Assembly (NCBI GenBank): GCA_947570135.1
Contig: CANOTP010000005.1
Location: 1 to 64,000 of the forward strand
DNA: 64,000 nucleotides
From: an uncultured Candidatus Melainabacteria bacterium
GTDB taxonomy: Bacteria; Cyanobacteriota; Vampirovibrionia; Gastranaerophilales; Gastranaerophilaceae
Direction of reading: 5' to 3'
Of this stretch, positions 42,969 to 50,567 are shown piece after piece. Each line of letters opens with the position of its first letter. Position 1 is the stretch's first letter. The notes under the pieces are model-generated. The model saw only the letters and a list, made by a program, of their open reading frames with translations, was not told the DNA's origin and searched no databases. The translations under genes were made by a program, and so were the position numbers.

Positions 42969-43292
42969 TTAAATATGTTTTTCAATGTTAGAAATAATAG
43001 TTGATTTTGGCATAAGACCTGTCAGTCGTTCAACGGCTTCACCTTGTTTAAAGATTAAAAGACTTGGCAGTCCGCTGATTGAGTAGGCTTTAGCGGTTTC
43101 AAGACAGTCTTCTGTGTTAACTTTTGCAAACTTTATTTTGCCGTCATATTCTTGTGCGATTTCATCAAGTACGGGAGAAAGCTTTCTGCATGGTCCGCAC
43201 CAAGTCGCCCAAAAATCCACTACAACTGGAATTTCAGAGTTTAAAACTTCTTGTTCAAAATCAGTATCTTTAATTTCAATAACTTTACCCAT
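42969..43292 (-). CDS. trxA: Thioredoxin
   Basis: Thioredoxin reduces protein disulfides. The fold is intact: VVVDFWATWCGPCRKLSPVLDEIA with the active-site WCGPC, then KVNTEDCLETAKAYSISGLPSLLIFK with cis-Pro, then the C-terminal helix. The ATG at 43292 (107 residues) is preferred to the one 10 codons upstream because GGGAGA precedes it and it matches the family length. It is followed by reverse rubrerythrin in the same direction, an anti-oxidant pair. Confidence 0.93.
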   Translation of the reverse strand: MGKVIEIKDTDFEQEVLNSEIPVVVDFWATWCGPCRKLSPVLDEIAQEYDGKIKFAKVNTEDCLETAKAYSISGLPSLLIFKQGEAVERLTGLMPKSTIISNIEKHI

Positions 43293-43383
43293 TTCAGATT
43301 CTCCCTTCAAATAACTGTTCACATATTATCATAGAAAAAATTTTTGTGCTATTATCTATATAAATAACAATCAGGACAAGAAA

Positions 43384-44301
43384 ATGGCAAGAAAAAAAGT
43401 AATTGAGATAGTTTTAGATACAGAGACAACGGGATTGGATTACACCAGGGAAAAAATGGTGGAATTTGCTGCAGTCAGGTTAGAAAACGGTAAGATTAAA
43501 GACGAGTTTCAAACTTTGATTAATCCTCATCAGCATATCAGAAAATCAAGTATAGCAATTCACGGTATAACTGCAGAAATGGTTGAAGACGCGCCGACAG
43601 AAGAAGAAGCGGTTCCTAAAATTTTAGAGTTTATCGGCGATTACCCGATAGTTGCGCATAATGCGATATTTGATTATTCGTTTTTGAATGAAGCTTCAAA
43701 GCGTGTTACAGGTCAAGAATTGACTAATGAACGTATTGATACCCAGCAGATGTTTAAGGAAGTTTATCCTGAACTTGATGCTCACGGTTTGGGAGCTCTA
43801 ACCGAAAAGTTTAAGGTTGAAATAACAGACCGTCACCGTGCTATGGGTGATACTATGGGACTTGCTCTTGCTTATCCGAAACTTAAGAAACTTTATGTTC
43901 AAAAGTATGACTGGGAAAATAAACAATTGGAAAATGTCGAATATCTTTTTGAAAGATATTTACGTTTACAGCAAACAGTTACGACTTTGCAATCCGAGAT
44001 GCAGGATTTGAAATCGGTGTTCAAGCTTTATTTTGAAGAAGGCGGTGCGCCTATAACTTCTCAGGAAGGTGATATGCTGGTTTATAATTCAAAGCAGTCT
44101 TTCGGGTATGATTTTAATACTATTAAACCGATACTTGAAGAAATCGGAGCGTTGGAAAAAGCTGTTAAGTTAAATACGGGATTTATAGACAGACTGGTTA
44201 ACGGAAAGAGTTTGGATGAAGATAAAAGAGAAATTATTAAAAATGCCAGACAAGAATTAACCGAAACAAGAAATATTCAAGTTATTAAGAATAACAAATA
44301 A
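43384..44301 (+). CDS. DnaQ-like 3'-5' exonuclease (DEDDh family)
   Basis: The exonuclease domain covers about residues 6-170. Motifs are ExoI VLDTETTGLD, ExoII VAHNAIFDYSFL, and ExoIIIe HRAMGDTMGLA, with the catalytic Asp/Glu/Asp/His set. A Lys/Glu-rich coiled tail of about 130 residues follows, with a Gln-rich section. It is not clearly the replicative epsilon subunit; a PolC-like or repair exonuclease is possible. The MFS gene starts 13 bases downstream. Confidence 0.85.
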   Translation: MARKKVIEIVLDTETTGLDYTREKMVEFAAVRLENGKIKDEFQTLINPHQHIRKSSIAIHGITAEMVEDAPTEEEAVPKILEFIGDYPIVAHNAIFDYSFLNEASKRVTGQELTNERIDTQQMFKEVYPELDAHGLGALTEKFKVEITDRHRAMGDTMGLALAYPKLKKLYVQKYDWENKQLENVEYLFERYLRLQQTVTTLQSEMQDLKSVFKLYFEEGGAPITSQEGDMLVYNSKQSFGYDFNTIKPILEEIGALEKAVKLNTGFIDRLVNGKSLDEDKREIIKNARQELTETRNIQVIKNNK

Positions 44302-44314
44302 GGAGAAAATATTT

Positions 44315-45718
44315 ATGTTAAAAAAGTTAGGGGCATTTTTTAAGGAGCCTCCGATTGCGGAACCTATTCAGGATTCTGAAAAAGTAGATTCTATGTATAA
44401 ACATTGGCGCTTGAGAATGTTTTATTCTTGCTTTATTGGTTATACTATTTTTTATCTGTGTAAGAAAAATATCGCGGTAGCTTTACCAGGTATTATGGAT
44501 GAATTTCATTATTCTGCAACAGAATTAGGTTTGTTAGGCAGCTCGCTTTATTTAACTTACGGTATTGGTAAGTTTGTAAACGGTGTTTTGGCTGACGGAT
44601 CTGATGTTAGAAAATTCTTTCCAACAGCGTTATTAATGACTGCTTTAGCTAATATTGCGTTTGCTTTAGCGCCAAGTGCTATCGGTGTATTAGGTTTGAG
44701 CCCTAAAATGTTTGCTGTAGTTCTATTATGGACATTGGCATTTTTATGGGGTGTTTCAGGCTGGTTCCAATCAGCAGGATTCCCTGCAGTTGCCAAGAGT
44801 TTAACTTATTGGTATTCAAACTCGGAACGCGGTACTAAATGGGCGGCGTGGTCATGTTCACATCAAACAGGAACATTCTTAAGTTTCATTATCGCAGGTT
44901 TTATTGCTGCACACTTTGGCTGGAGAGCTGCATTTTTAGTTCCCGGTATTTTAGCTGCTTGTACAGCTATCTGGTTATTTGAAAGACTTCGTGACAGACC
45001 GCAGTCATTGGGACTTCCTGATGTTGAAGTTTACCGTAACGAACCAGTTAAACAGCAATGTGCTGATGATAAAAAAGAAGAAGACGAAATGTCTTATGTT
45101 CAAATCTTCAAAAAATACGTTTTATGCAACAAAACAATCTGGTTATTGGCTATTGCTTATGTATTTGTATACATTATCAGATTCGGTGCAGAAGACTGGA
45201 TGATTATGTATCTGAAAAACGCAAAAGGTATCGGGCTTGAAAAAGCTACAGGCATGATTGCATCATTACCTTTGGTAGGTATTGTCGGTACAATGTGTGC
45301 AGGTTTAATTTCAGATAAATGCTTTAAAGGTAAAAGAGCGCCTGTTAACTTGATTTACTTAGTGGGTGTAATTTTTGCTATTATTGCTTTGAAATTTAAT
45401 ACTAATACTTGGGCCTTCTATCCTATCATCGGGCTTTTGGGGGCATTCACTTACGGACCTCAAATGATGATTGGCGGACTTTGCGCAGTTGAGTCAAGCT
45501 CTAAAAAAGTAGCATCAGCTGCTTCAGGATTCACTGGAACATTTGGTTATATCGGTGCGTTTTTATCTGCAACGGGAACAGGCTTCCTGGTTGATAAGTT
45601 GGGCAAAAACGGTGTTCAAAACTGGGACGGCGCGATTTACTTCTGGCTTGCTTCAGGTATCATCTGTTTAATCATTTGTGCTATTTTGGCAATAGATGAA
45701 TACAAGAAAAAGGCTTAG
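44315..45718 (+). CDS. MFS transporter, organophosphate:Pi antiporter type (GlpT/UhpC-like)
   Basis: The 467-residue protein has about 12 hydrophobic spans and a cytoplasmic loop near residue 230. The N-terminal FIGYTIFYLCKKNIAVALPGIM and TKWAAWSCSHQTGTFLSFIIAGF match the GlpT/UhpT branch. Substrate would be glycerol-3-phosphate or a sugar phosphate, exchanged for phosphate. The start follows AAGGAG, 13 bases after the exonuclease gene. Two zinc dehydrogenases follow downstream, suggesting linked carbon use. Substrate is inferred. Confidence 0.85.
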   Translation: MLKKLGAFFKEPPIAEPIQDSEKVDSMYKHWRLRMFYSCFIGYTIFYLCKKNIAVALPGIMDEFHYSATELGLLGSSLYLTYGIGKFVNGVLADGSDVRKFFPTALLMTALANIAFALAPSAIGVLGLSPKMFAVVLLWTLAFLWGVSGWFQSAGFPAVAKSLTYWYSNSERGTKWAAWSCSHQTGTFLSFIIAGFIAAHFGWRAAFLVPGILAACTAIWLFERLRDRPQSLGLPDVEVYRNEPVKQQCADDKKEEDEMSYVQIFKKYVLCNKTIWLLAIAYVFVYIIRFGAEDWMIMYLKNAKGIGLEKATGMIASLPLVGIVGTMCAGLISDKCFKGKRAPVNLIYLVGVIFAIIALKFNTNTWAFYPIIGLLGAFTYGPQMMIGGLCAVESSSKKVASAASGFTGTFGYIGAFLSATGTGFLVDKLGKNGVQNWDGAIYFWLASGIICLIICAILAIDEYKKKA

Positions 45719-45735
45719 GTAAATAATTTATTTTA

Positions 45736-45762
45736 GGCGGCGGATTTTTACAATCCGCCGTA
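45736..45762 (+). other. Hairpin after the transporter gene
   Basis: CGGCGGA (45738-45744) pairs with TCCGCCG (45754-45760). The T-run after it is broken (TAATTTA), so it may be a weak terminator or a processing element. It resembles the other GGCGGATTT hairpins. Confidence 0.6.
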
Positions 45763-45781
45763 ATTTATTAAGGAGATAATT

Positions 45782-46759
45782 ATGAAATCTGCACAGGTAG
45801 AAAATAATGTATTGGTGGTTAAAGAACGTGAAAATGAAACTTTAGACGGACGTAAAGGTGCAATATTAAAAGTTTTGGGTTGCGGTTTATGCGGTTCTGA
45901 TATTATTAAATTAAAACAACATCTGGTAAAAGACGGAACGGTTTTAGGTCATGAAATTGTCGGAAGAATTGTTGAAATTGATTCGGAAACAGGTTTTAAA
46001 CCTGAAGATGTAATTGTAACTTCTCATCATATTCCGTGCGGTAAATGTGAATACTGTAAAAACGGTAATGTTTCTATGTGCAGACATTTTAAACAAACTA
46101 ATATAATTCCAGGAGGATTTAGTGAGCTGGTGTATGTTTCAGAGGAACACCTGCAAAATGTTGCTTATTTAAAACCCGAAAATTTATCATGTGAGGAAGC
46201 ATCATTTTATGAACCTTTGGCATGTTGTATCCGAGCTGTTAAGCGTGCAACTTTAAAACAAAATTCCACAGTGCTTGTAATTGGGTTAGGTTCAATAGGT
46301 ATTCTGATGTCTCAGGCTTTGAAAGCTTTTGGGATGAACGTTATCGGGTGTGATTTATTGGCTTCCCGTGTTAAAGTTTTGAAAAATCTCGGAATTGAGG
46401 CGTTTGTTTTATCCGAAATGTGTGACAGTATTAAAGCCGACGGAGTGTTTATGACATCAGGGTCTGACAAGGCGATTGATACGGCGTTAAAATATGTTCG
46501 TGACGGGGGTAAAATTTTGGTATTTTCAAGCACTCCTCATAATATGGGTTATGCGAATAACGAAATTTATTACCGTGAGTTAACTGTTTTAGGCAGTTAC
46601 TCTCCTTCTCCCGTTGATTTGAGGGATTCTCTAGAACTTTTGGCAGATAAGCAGATTAAAGTTACGGGATTATCTACTGTATACCCACTTGAAAAGGTTC
46701 AAGCTGCAATAAATGACACCTTGGAAAATAAAATTTTGAAAGCTTATATTCAGATATAG
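45782..46759 (+). CDS. Zinc-dependent alcohol dehydrogenase (MDR family)
   Basis: The GroES-like zinc domain has GCGLCGSDIIKL, the GHEIVGRIVE motif, and the structural zinc loop PCGKCEYCKNGNVSMC. A Rossmann fold follows with VIGLGSIGILMSQALKA. Length is 325 residues. It resembles sorbitol, threonine or other polyol dehydrogenases, and the exact substrate cannot be read. The start follows AAGGAG. It is downstream of a GlpT-type transporter and upstream of a paralogue, separated by a terminator. Confidence 0.85.
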   Translation: MKSAQVENNVLVVKERENETLDGRKGAILKVLGCGLCGSDIIKLKQHLVKDGTVLGHEIVGRIVEIDSETGFKPEDVIVTSHHIPCGKCEYCKNGNVSMCRHFKQTNIIPGGFSELVYVSEEHLQNVAYLKPENLSCEEASFYEPLACCIRAVKRATLKQNSTVLVIGLGSIGILMSQALKAFGMNVIGCDLLASRVKVLKNLGIEAFVLSEMCDSIKADGVFMTSGSDKAIDTALKYVRDGGKILVFSSTPHNMGYANNEIYYRELTVLGSYSPSPVDLRDSLELLADKQIKVTGLSTVYPLEKVQAAINDTLENKILKAYIQI

Positions 46760-46764
46760 AAATT

Positions 46765-46796
46765 GGCGGCGGCTGAATTCTCAGCCGCCGCCTCTT
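46765..46796 (+). terminator. Terminator between the two dehydrogenase genes
   Basis: GGCGGCGGCTGA and TCAGCCGCCGCC pair perfectly around ATTC, followed by TCTTTATTTATT. The central 22 bases are identical to the terminator at 42299. Confidence 0.85.
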
Positions 46797-46829
46797 TATT
46801 TATTAATCTTTTTGGTGTATGCTCCGATT

Positions 46830-47870
46830 ATGAAATCAATACAGTATTATGCACCGAAAGATATTAGATTTGAAGAAGTTTCTGTTAAACCGCCCGAAGA
46901 GGGTGAAGTTGTCGTAAAGGTTATGTCAGCACTGACTTGCGGAACTGATGTAAAAACTTTTCGCCGCGGTCATCCTGTGTTAATTAAAGAAGTTCCGTCA
47001 GGTTTCGGGCATGAATTTGCGGGAATTGTTGAAAAAGTCGGACGGGGTGTTGAAGGTTTTAAGGTTGGCGACAGAGTTGTTGCGGCTAACTCTGCACCGT
47101 GCGGAGAATGTTTTTACTGCAAGCGCGAAGAGTATAATTTGTGCGAAAATTTAAACCTTTTAAACGGGGCTTACGCTCAATATATTACGGTACCTGCTCG
47201 TATAGTGAAAAAAAACATGTTAATATTACCGCCTGATTTAAGTTTTGACAAGGCTGCGTTTTGTGAACCGTTAGCTAATGTTGTTCACGGAGCTGAAAGA
47301 ACGGGAATAAAAGCAGGTGATACGGTAGGAATTATTGGAATAGGACCTATCGGATTGATGTTTGCGCGTATTGCAAAATTAATGGGAGCAAGGGTTATTG
47401 TCGGTGGACGCAACCCTATGAAATTAGAGGCAGCAGAAGAGTTTGCACATGCTGATGAGATTATTGATTTAAAAAAGTATCCTAATCCTGTCAAGATTTT
47501 TAGAGAATTTTCGGACAGTGGCAAAGGGCTTGATGTTGCGGTTGAATGTGTCGGGCTGCCTGAAATTTGGGAACAAATTTTTGATTGTGTAAGACCTGGT
47601 GGTACCGTTCACTTTTTTGGCGGATGTAAATCAGGTTCTAAGGTAACGTTTGACACAACAAAAATGCATTACGGTGATATTAAGATGATGAGCGTTTTTC
47701 ACCATACTCCGGAATACTTTAGAAAAGCGCTTGAATATATTGCCTCAGGCGATGTTGAGGTCGAAAAACTTATCACGGATACTTTACCTTTGGAAAAAGT
47801 TCAATACGCTATGGAAGAACATATTGCAGGGCGTGCGATTAAGTTCTTGATTAAACCTAATCAAGAATAG
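46830..47870 (+). CDS. Zinc-dependent alcohol/polyol dehydrogenase (MDR family), paralogue of the preceding gene
   Basis: The 346-residue enzyme has LTCGTDVKTFRRG, the FGHEFAGIVEKVG motif, structural zinc PCGECFYCKREEYNLC and a nucleotide fold GIIGIGPIGLMFARIA. Substrate unknown. The ATG at 46830 matches the family start (KSIQYYAP...); no ribosome site is seen, and TATGCT sits 6 bases before the ATG, so the transcript may be leaderless. It lies beyond a terminator, so it is a separate transcript from the 45782 gene. The 3' end overlaps the next convergent gene by 14 bases. Confidence 0.82.
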   Translation: MKSIQYYAPKDIRFEEVSVKPPEEGEVVVKVMSALTCGTDVKTFRRGHPVLIKEVPSGFGHEFAGIVEKVGRGVEGFKVGDRVVAANSAPCGECFYCKREEYNLCENLNLLNGAYAQYITVPARIVKKNMLILPPDLSFDKAAFCEPLANVVHGAERTGIKAGDTVGIIGIGPIGLMFARIAKLMGARVIVGGRNPMKLEAAEEFAHADEIIDLKKYPNPVKIFREFSDSGKGLDVAVECVGLPEIWEQIFDCVRPGGTVHFFGGCKSGSKVTFDTTKMHYGDIKMMSVFHHTPEYFRKALEYIASGDVEVEKLITDTLPLEKVQYAMEEHIAGRAIKFLIKPNQE

Positions 47871-49047
47871 AATCTTTATTTTTATCAAGTAATTGATTTA
47901 ATCTTTTATCTTCCAGGTCTTCAACCCTGATATCTTCGATTCGAGGTTTTCTTTTTGGTACTTTTTTAGGTTTGTAAGTTACGGTTGGAGCTTCTACTTT
48001 CGTTCTTGATTCTGCATTTTGCGCAAATATTTCGTTCATATATTTATTAAATTTTTCCGTAATTCCGCGTTTTTGCGCCTCTTCTTCATCGAAAACCATT
48101 AAATATCCGTCATCATCAATTGCGGGTTTTCCGTTAATATTAGAATACAAAAATTCTTTTGAATCAGAGTTTATGTTTAAGTATTTCTTATTGCCGTCTT
48201 GTAAGGTTTCTACAAATGAAATATATACAAGCGGTGGCATAAATTCTTTCATCATACTTTTGTAAACTCGCAGGGTATTTCCGTCTGATGTTGTAAGGTT
48301 TAGTCCCAGAATCTGTCCAGAACGTGGAGAAATTGTCGGAGTTACGTGCGGCGGGAATTTTGTTTCTTGAGAAAACAGTTTTGAAATATCTGCGGTTGTA
48401 TAGATTTTTTCAGGAAGTTTTTCGGTTGCGGGTTTCCGTTTGTAGCCGACTTTTGGTCCTGATTTTTGAGGCGGGTAAAGTTCGTCATATTTCCCCAGAT
48501 ATTGATGATATTTTTCAACTTCTGAGTCTATAAATTTTGCATAATCAGATAATCCTGAAGCATTTATTTCCGTTTCTGTCATGTATCTGAATTTTGGCGG
48601 AATTACATAAGGCGCGTTTTGGTCTATGTTTTTTATAACTCTGTTTGGCGTTTCTACAAGAATATGTTTTGTTGAATCTTTGTCTTCTATGATGAATCTT
48701 AATAAATCTGCTGATTTACTTCGGCTTTGCAGTATGGTTACCAGTTCATCTGTTTCAGGATTTCTGAATGTAAGACCTTGTTTGTTGTTTCGTCTTATTA
48801 GCGGTTCGTAACGTTCCCGAATTAGTTTTGCTTTAAGGGGTTTGGTTTTTAGTGTATCAAAATAAGCTTTTATTTTAGAATTGTTTTCTTGGATGTGTTG
48901 AATTGTATCTTGGGTTTCTTGCGGCAAAACCCCGAATTCGCAGCTGTCAATATGAGGTTGAGCCAGGTTTGGTACTTTTTTTCTCGGTTTTTGTGCCGTA
49001 AATTGTGTGTTATAAAGATTAAATGACGAGATTTTTTGAATAAACAT
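47857..49047 (-). CDS. Hypothetical protein with N-terminal FTAQ motif
   Basis: A 396-residue protein with no family recognised. The start MFIQKISSFNLYNTQFTAQKP is Ser/Asn/Ile-rich and ends F-T-A, like other proteins in the window. The rest is basic and polar with Lys/Pro-rich linkers and no membrane span. The C-terminal part (PTVTYKPKKVPKRKPRIEDIRVEDLEDKRLNQLLDKNKDS) is highly charged. AAAGGAAAAA precedes the start. It converges with the dehydrogenase gene at 46830. Confidence 0.6.
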   Translation of the reverse strand: MFIQKISSFNLYNTQFTAQKPRKKVPNLAQPHIDSCEFGVLPQETQDTIQHIQENNSKIKAYFDTLKTKPLKAKLIRERYEPLIRRNNKQGLTFRNPETDELVTILQSRSKSADLLRFIIEDKDSTKHILVETPNRVIKNIDQNAPYVIPPKFRYMTETEINASGLSDYAKFIDSEVEKYHQYLGKYDELYPPQKSGPKVGYKRKPATEKLPEKIYTTADISKLFSQETKFPPHVTPTISPRSGQILGLNLTTSDGNTLRVYKSMMKEFMPPLVYISFVETLQDGNKKYLNINSDSKEFLYSNINGKPAIDDDGYLMVFDEEEAQKRGITEKFNKYMNEIFAQNAESRTKVEAPTVTYKPKKVPKRKPRIEDIRVEDLEDKRLNQLLDKNKDSILD

Positions 49048-49178
49048 ATTTTTTCCTTTTTTATTTTAAAGTTCGTGAAAATATTTTTTGATACTTTGTA
49101 ATAATATTTATCTCTTTCCCACCCCCACTTGTAAAAAAAGTTTGTGTGTAAGATAATTTTACTGTTGAAGGGAATACT

Positions 49179-49796
49179 ATGTCAAATATTTTAGTTTATG
49201 AACTTGAAAATAAAATTTATATAAATTTAACAAATCGCTGTACAAATGAATGTATTTTTTGTTTAAGACAGGATAAGGATGATGTTTGCGGGCAGGAATT
49301 GTGGCTTGATAGTGAAGATTTTACCGCAGATGATGTTATTGAACAGTTGAAAAAGTTTGATATATCAAACGGAGTTGTTTTTTGCGGATATGGCGAACCG
49401 ATGTTAAAATTTGAAGTTTTACGTCAGGTTGCAAAATATATTAAAGAAAATTATCCGAATGCAAAGATTCGAGTTAACACTAATGGGCATGCGAATTTTA
49501 TTTATAAAAAAGATGTGGTGCCTGAGCTTGTAGGATTGGTGGATGAGTTTTCCGTCAGTTTAAACGGTTCAACAAGTGAAGAATATGATGAACTTTCTCA
49601 GCCTAAATTTAAAGGGGCTTATGAAGAAGTGAAAAAGTTTATTAAATGCAGTTCGGTCGCAGGGATTAAGACTGTTGCATCAATTGTTGACGGGTATAAA
49701 GGCAGACGACTTGATGTTGAAAAATGTCGTCAAATTGCTCAAGAACTTGGTGCGGAATTAAGAGTTCGCGAGTGGATTCAAAACGGTTACAGTTAA
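49179..49796 (+). CDS. TatD-associated radical SAM protein
   Basis: A 205-residue radical SAM protein with the cluster motif CTNECIFC near residues 22-29, a later GYGEPMLKFE near 69-78 and NTNGHANFI near 104. These match a family found next to or fused with TatD nucleases (TIGR04038-like). The substrate is unknown. No TatD is adjacent here. It is divergent from the 47857 gene by 131 bases; AGGGAA precedes the start. It ends 1 base into the XRE pseudogene on the other strand. Confidence 0.8.
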   Translation: MSNILVYELENKIYINLTNRCTNECIFCLRQDKDDVCGQELWLDSEDFTADDVIEQLKKFDISNGVVFCGYGEPMLKFEVLRQVAKYIKENYPNAKIRVNTNGHANFIYKKDVVPELVGLVDEFSVSLNGSTSEEYDELSQPKFKGAYEEVKKFIKCSSVAGIKTVASIVDGYKGRRLDVEKCRQIAQELGAELRVREWIQNGYS

Positions 49797-50117
49797 ATTA
49801 AATCCATAACTAAGTTATATAATAATTTTAATTTTGTATCGTCATTTTTTATAAGACTAAGTTTTTCCAGTATAAAATTATACATTTCTTCGTTGGTTTT
49901 AATGCTGGAAAATTGAAAAATTTCATAAATTTCAATATTTAAAACATTAGCCAGTTTTTCAAGGGTATTAAGTGTCATAAACCCTCTGCCTGTTTCCACA
50001 TGACTAAGTGATGTTGTAGCAATATTTAATGCTTCGGCAAGTTTTCTTGGCTTAAACCGCGCTGCAGCCTTAAGTATTGTATCCGTTTTTCGAGTTTTTT
50101 ATTTATTTCTGTTTCAT
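49793..50117 (-). pseudogene. XRE-family regulator, two single-base frameshifts
   Basis: The minus strand encodes an XRE protein in three pieces: MKQK, then INKKLEKRIQYLRLQRGLSQE, then KLAEALNIATTSLSHVETGRG and on to the stop. Each junction lies at an A run (50106-50108 and 50042-50045) that is one A short of the intact frame. Adding one A at each gives 109 codons exactly, a full-length helix-turn-helix protein. As it stands only the last piece has its own start (ATG at 49984 region), so it is probably a pseudogene. No strong sign of selection is left. Confidence 0.7.
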
Positions 50118-50246
50118 TTTATCCCGTTTAATTTAAATCATATTCCGTATTTGTGGTGAAAACAAATATACAAAATACTATAGACTATAGGTTAAATCTA
50201 TTTATTGTACTATATGTGTTTCATAAAGTATGAAGGAGAGAAAGTA

Positions 50247-50501
50247 ATGAAAAAGACAGTAACATTGAAGCTTTTGGGAGTTATGACGGTGATGATGATT
50301 GCAGCTCCTGTTTTTGCAGTTAACTGGATAAAGATAGGTGACGGACATTATATAGATTCGGATAGTATCAGACCTTCAAATTCTTACGGTTCATATACAT
50401 TTGATACAAGATAAGTCGGTGAAGGAACTACGTTAGAAGAAATCGACGGTAAAAAAGTCTGTATACCTTTGTGTACGGATTTTTTTATGTATTTTTTGTA
50501 A
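50247..50501 (+). pseudogene. Small secreted protein, truncated by an in-frame stop
   Basis: The ATG at 50247 has AGGAG ahead. A signal peptide (KKTVTLKLLGVMTVMMIAAPVFA) leads to NWIKIGDGHYIDSDSI, then FDTR, then a TAA stop at 50412-50414. In the same frame the sequence continues as VGEGTTLEEIDGKKVC before a second stop at 50501. The continuation looks coding, so the TAA is likely a nonsense mutation (Tyr TAC or TAT to TAA). The normal length would be longer. No function known. Confidence 0.55.
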
Positions 50502-50567
50502 TAAAAATTACATCAAAATTTCTGTTTTGTGTATAATTAAGGTATAAAATTAAGAAAGGATTACGAC

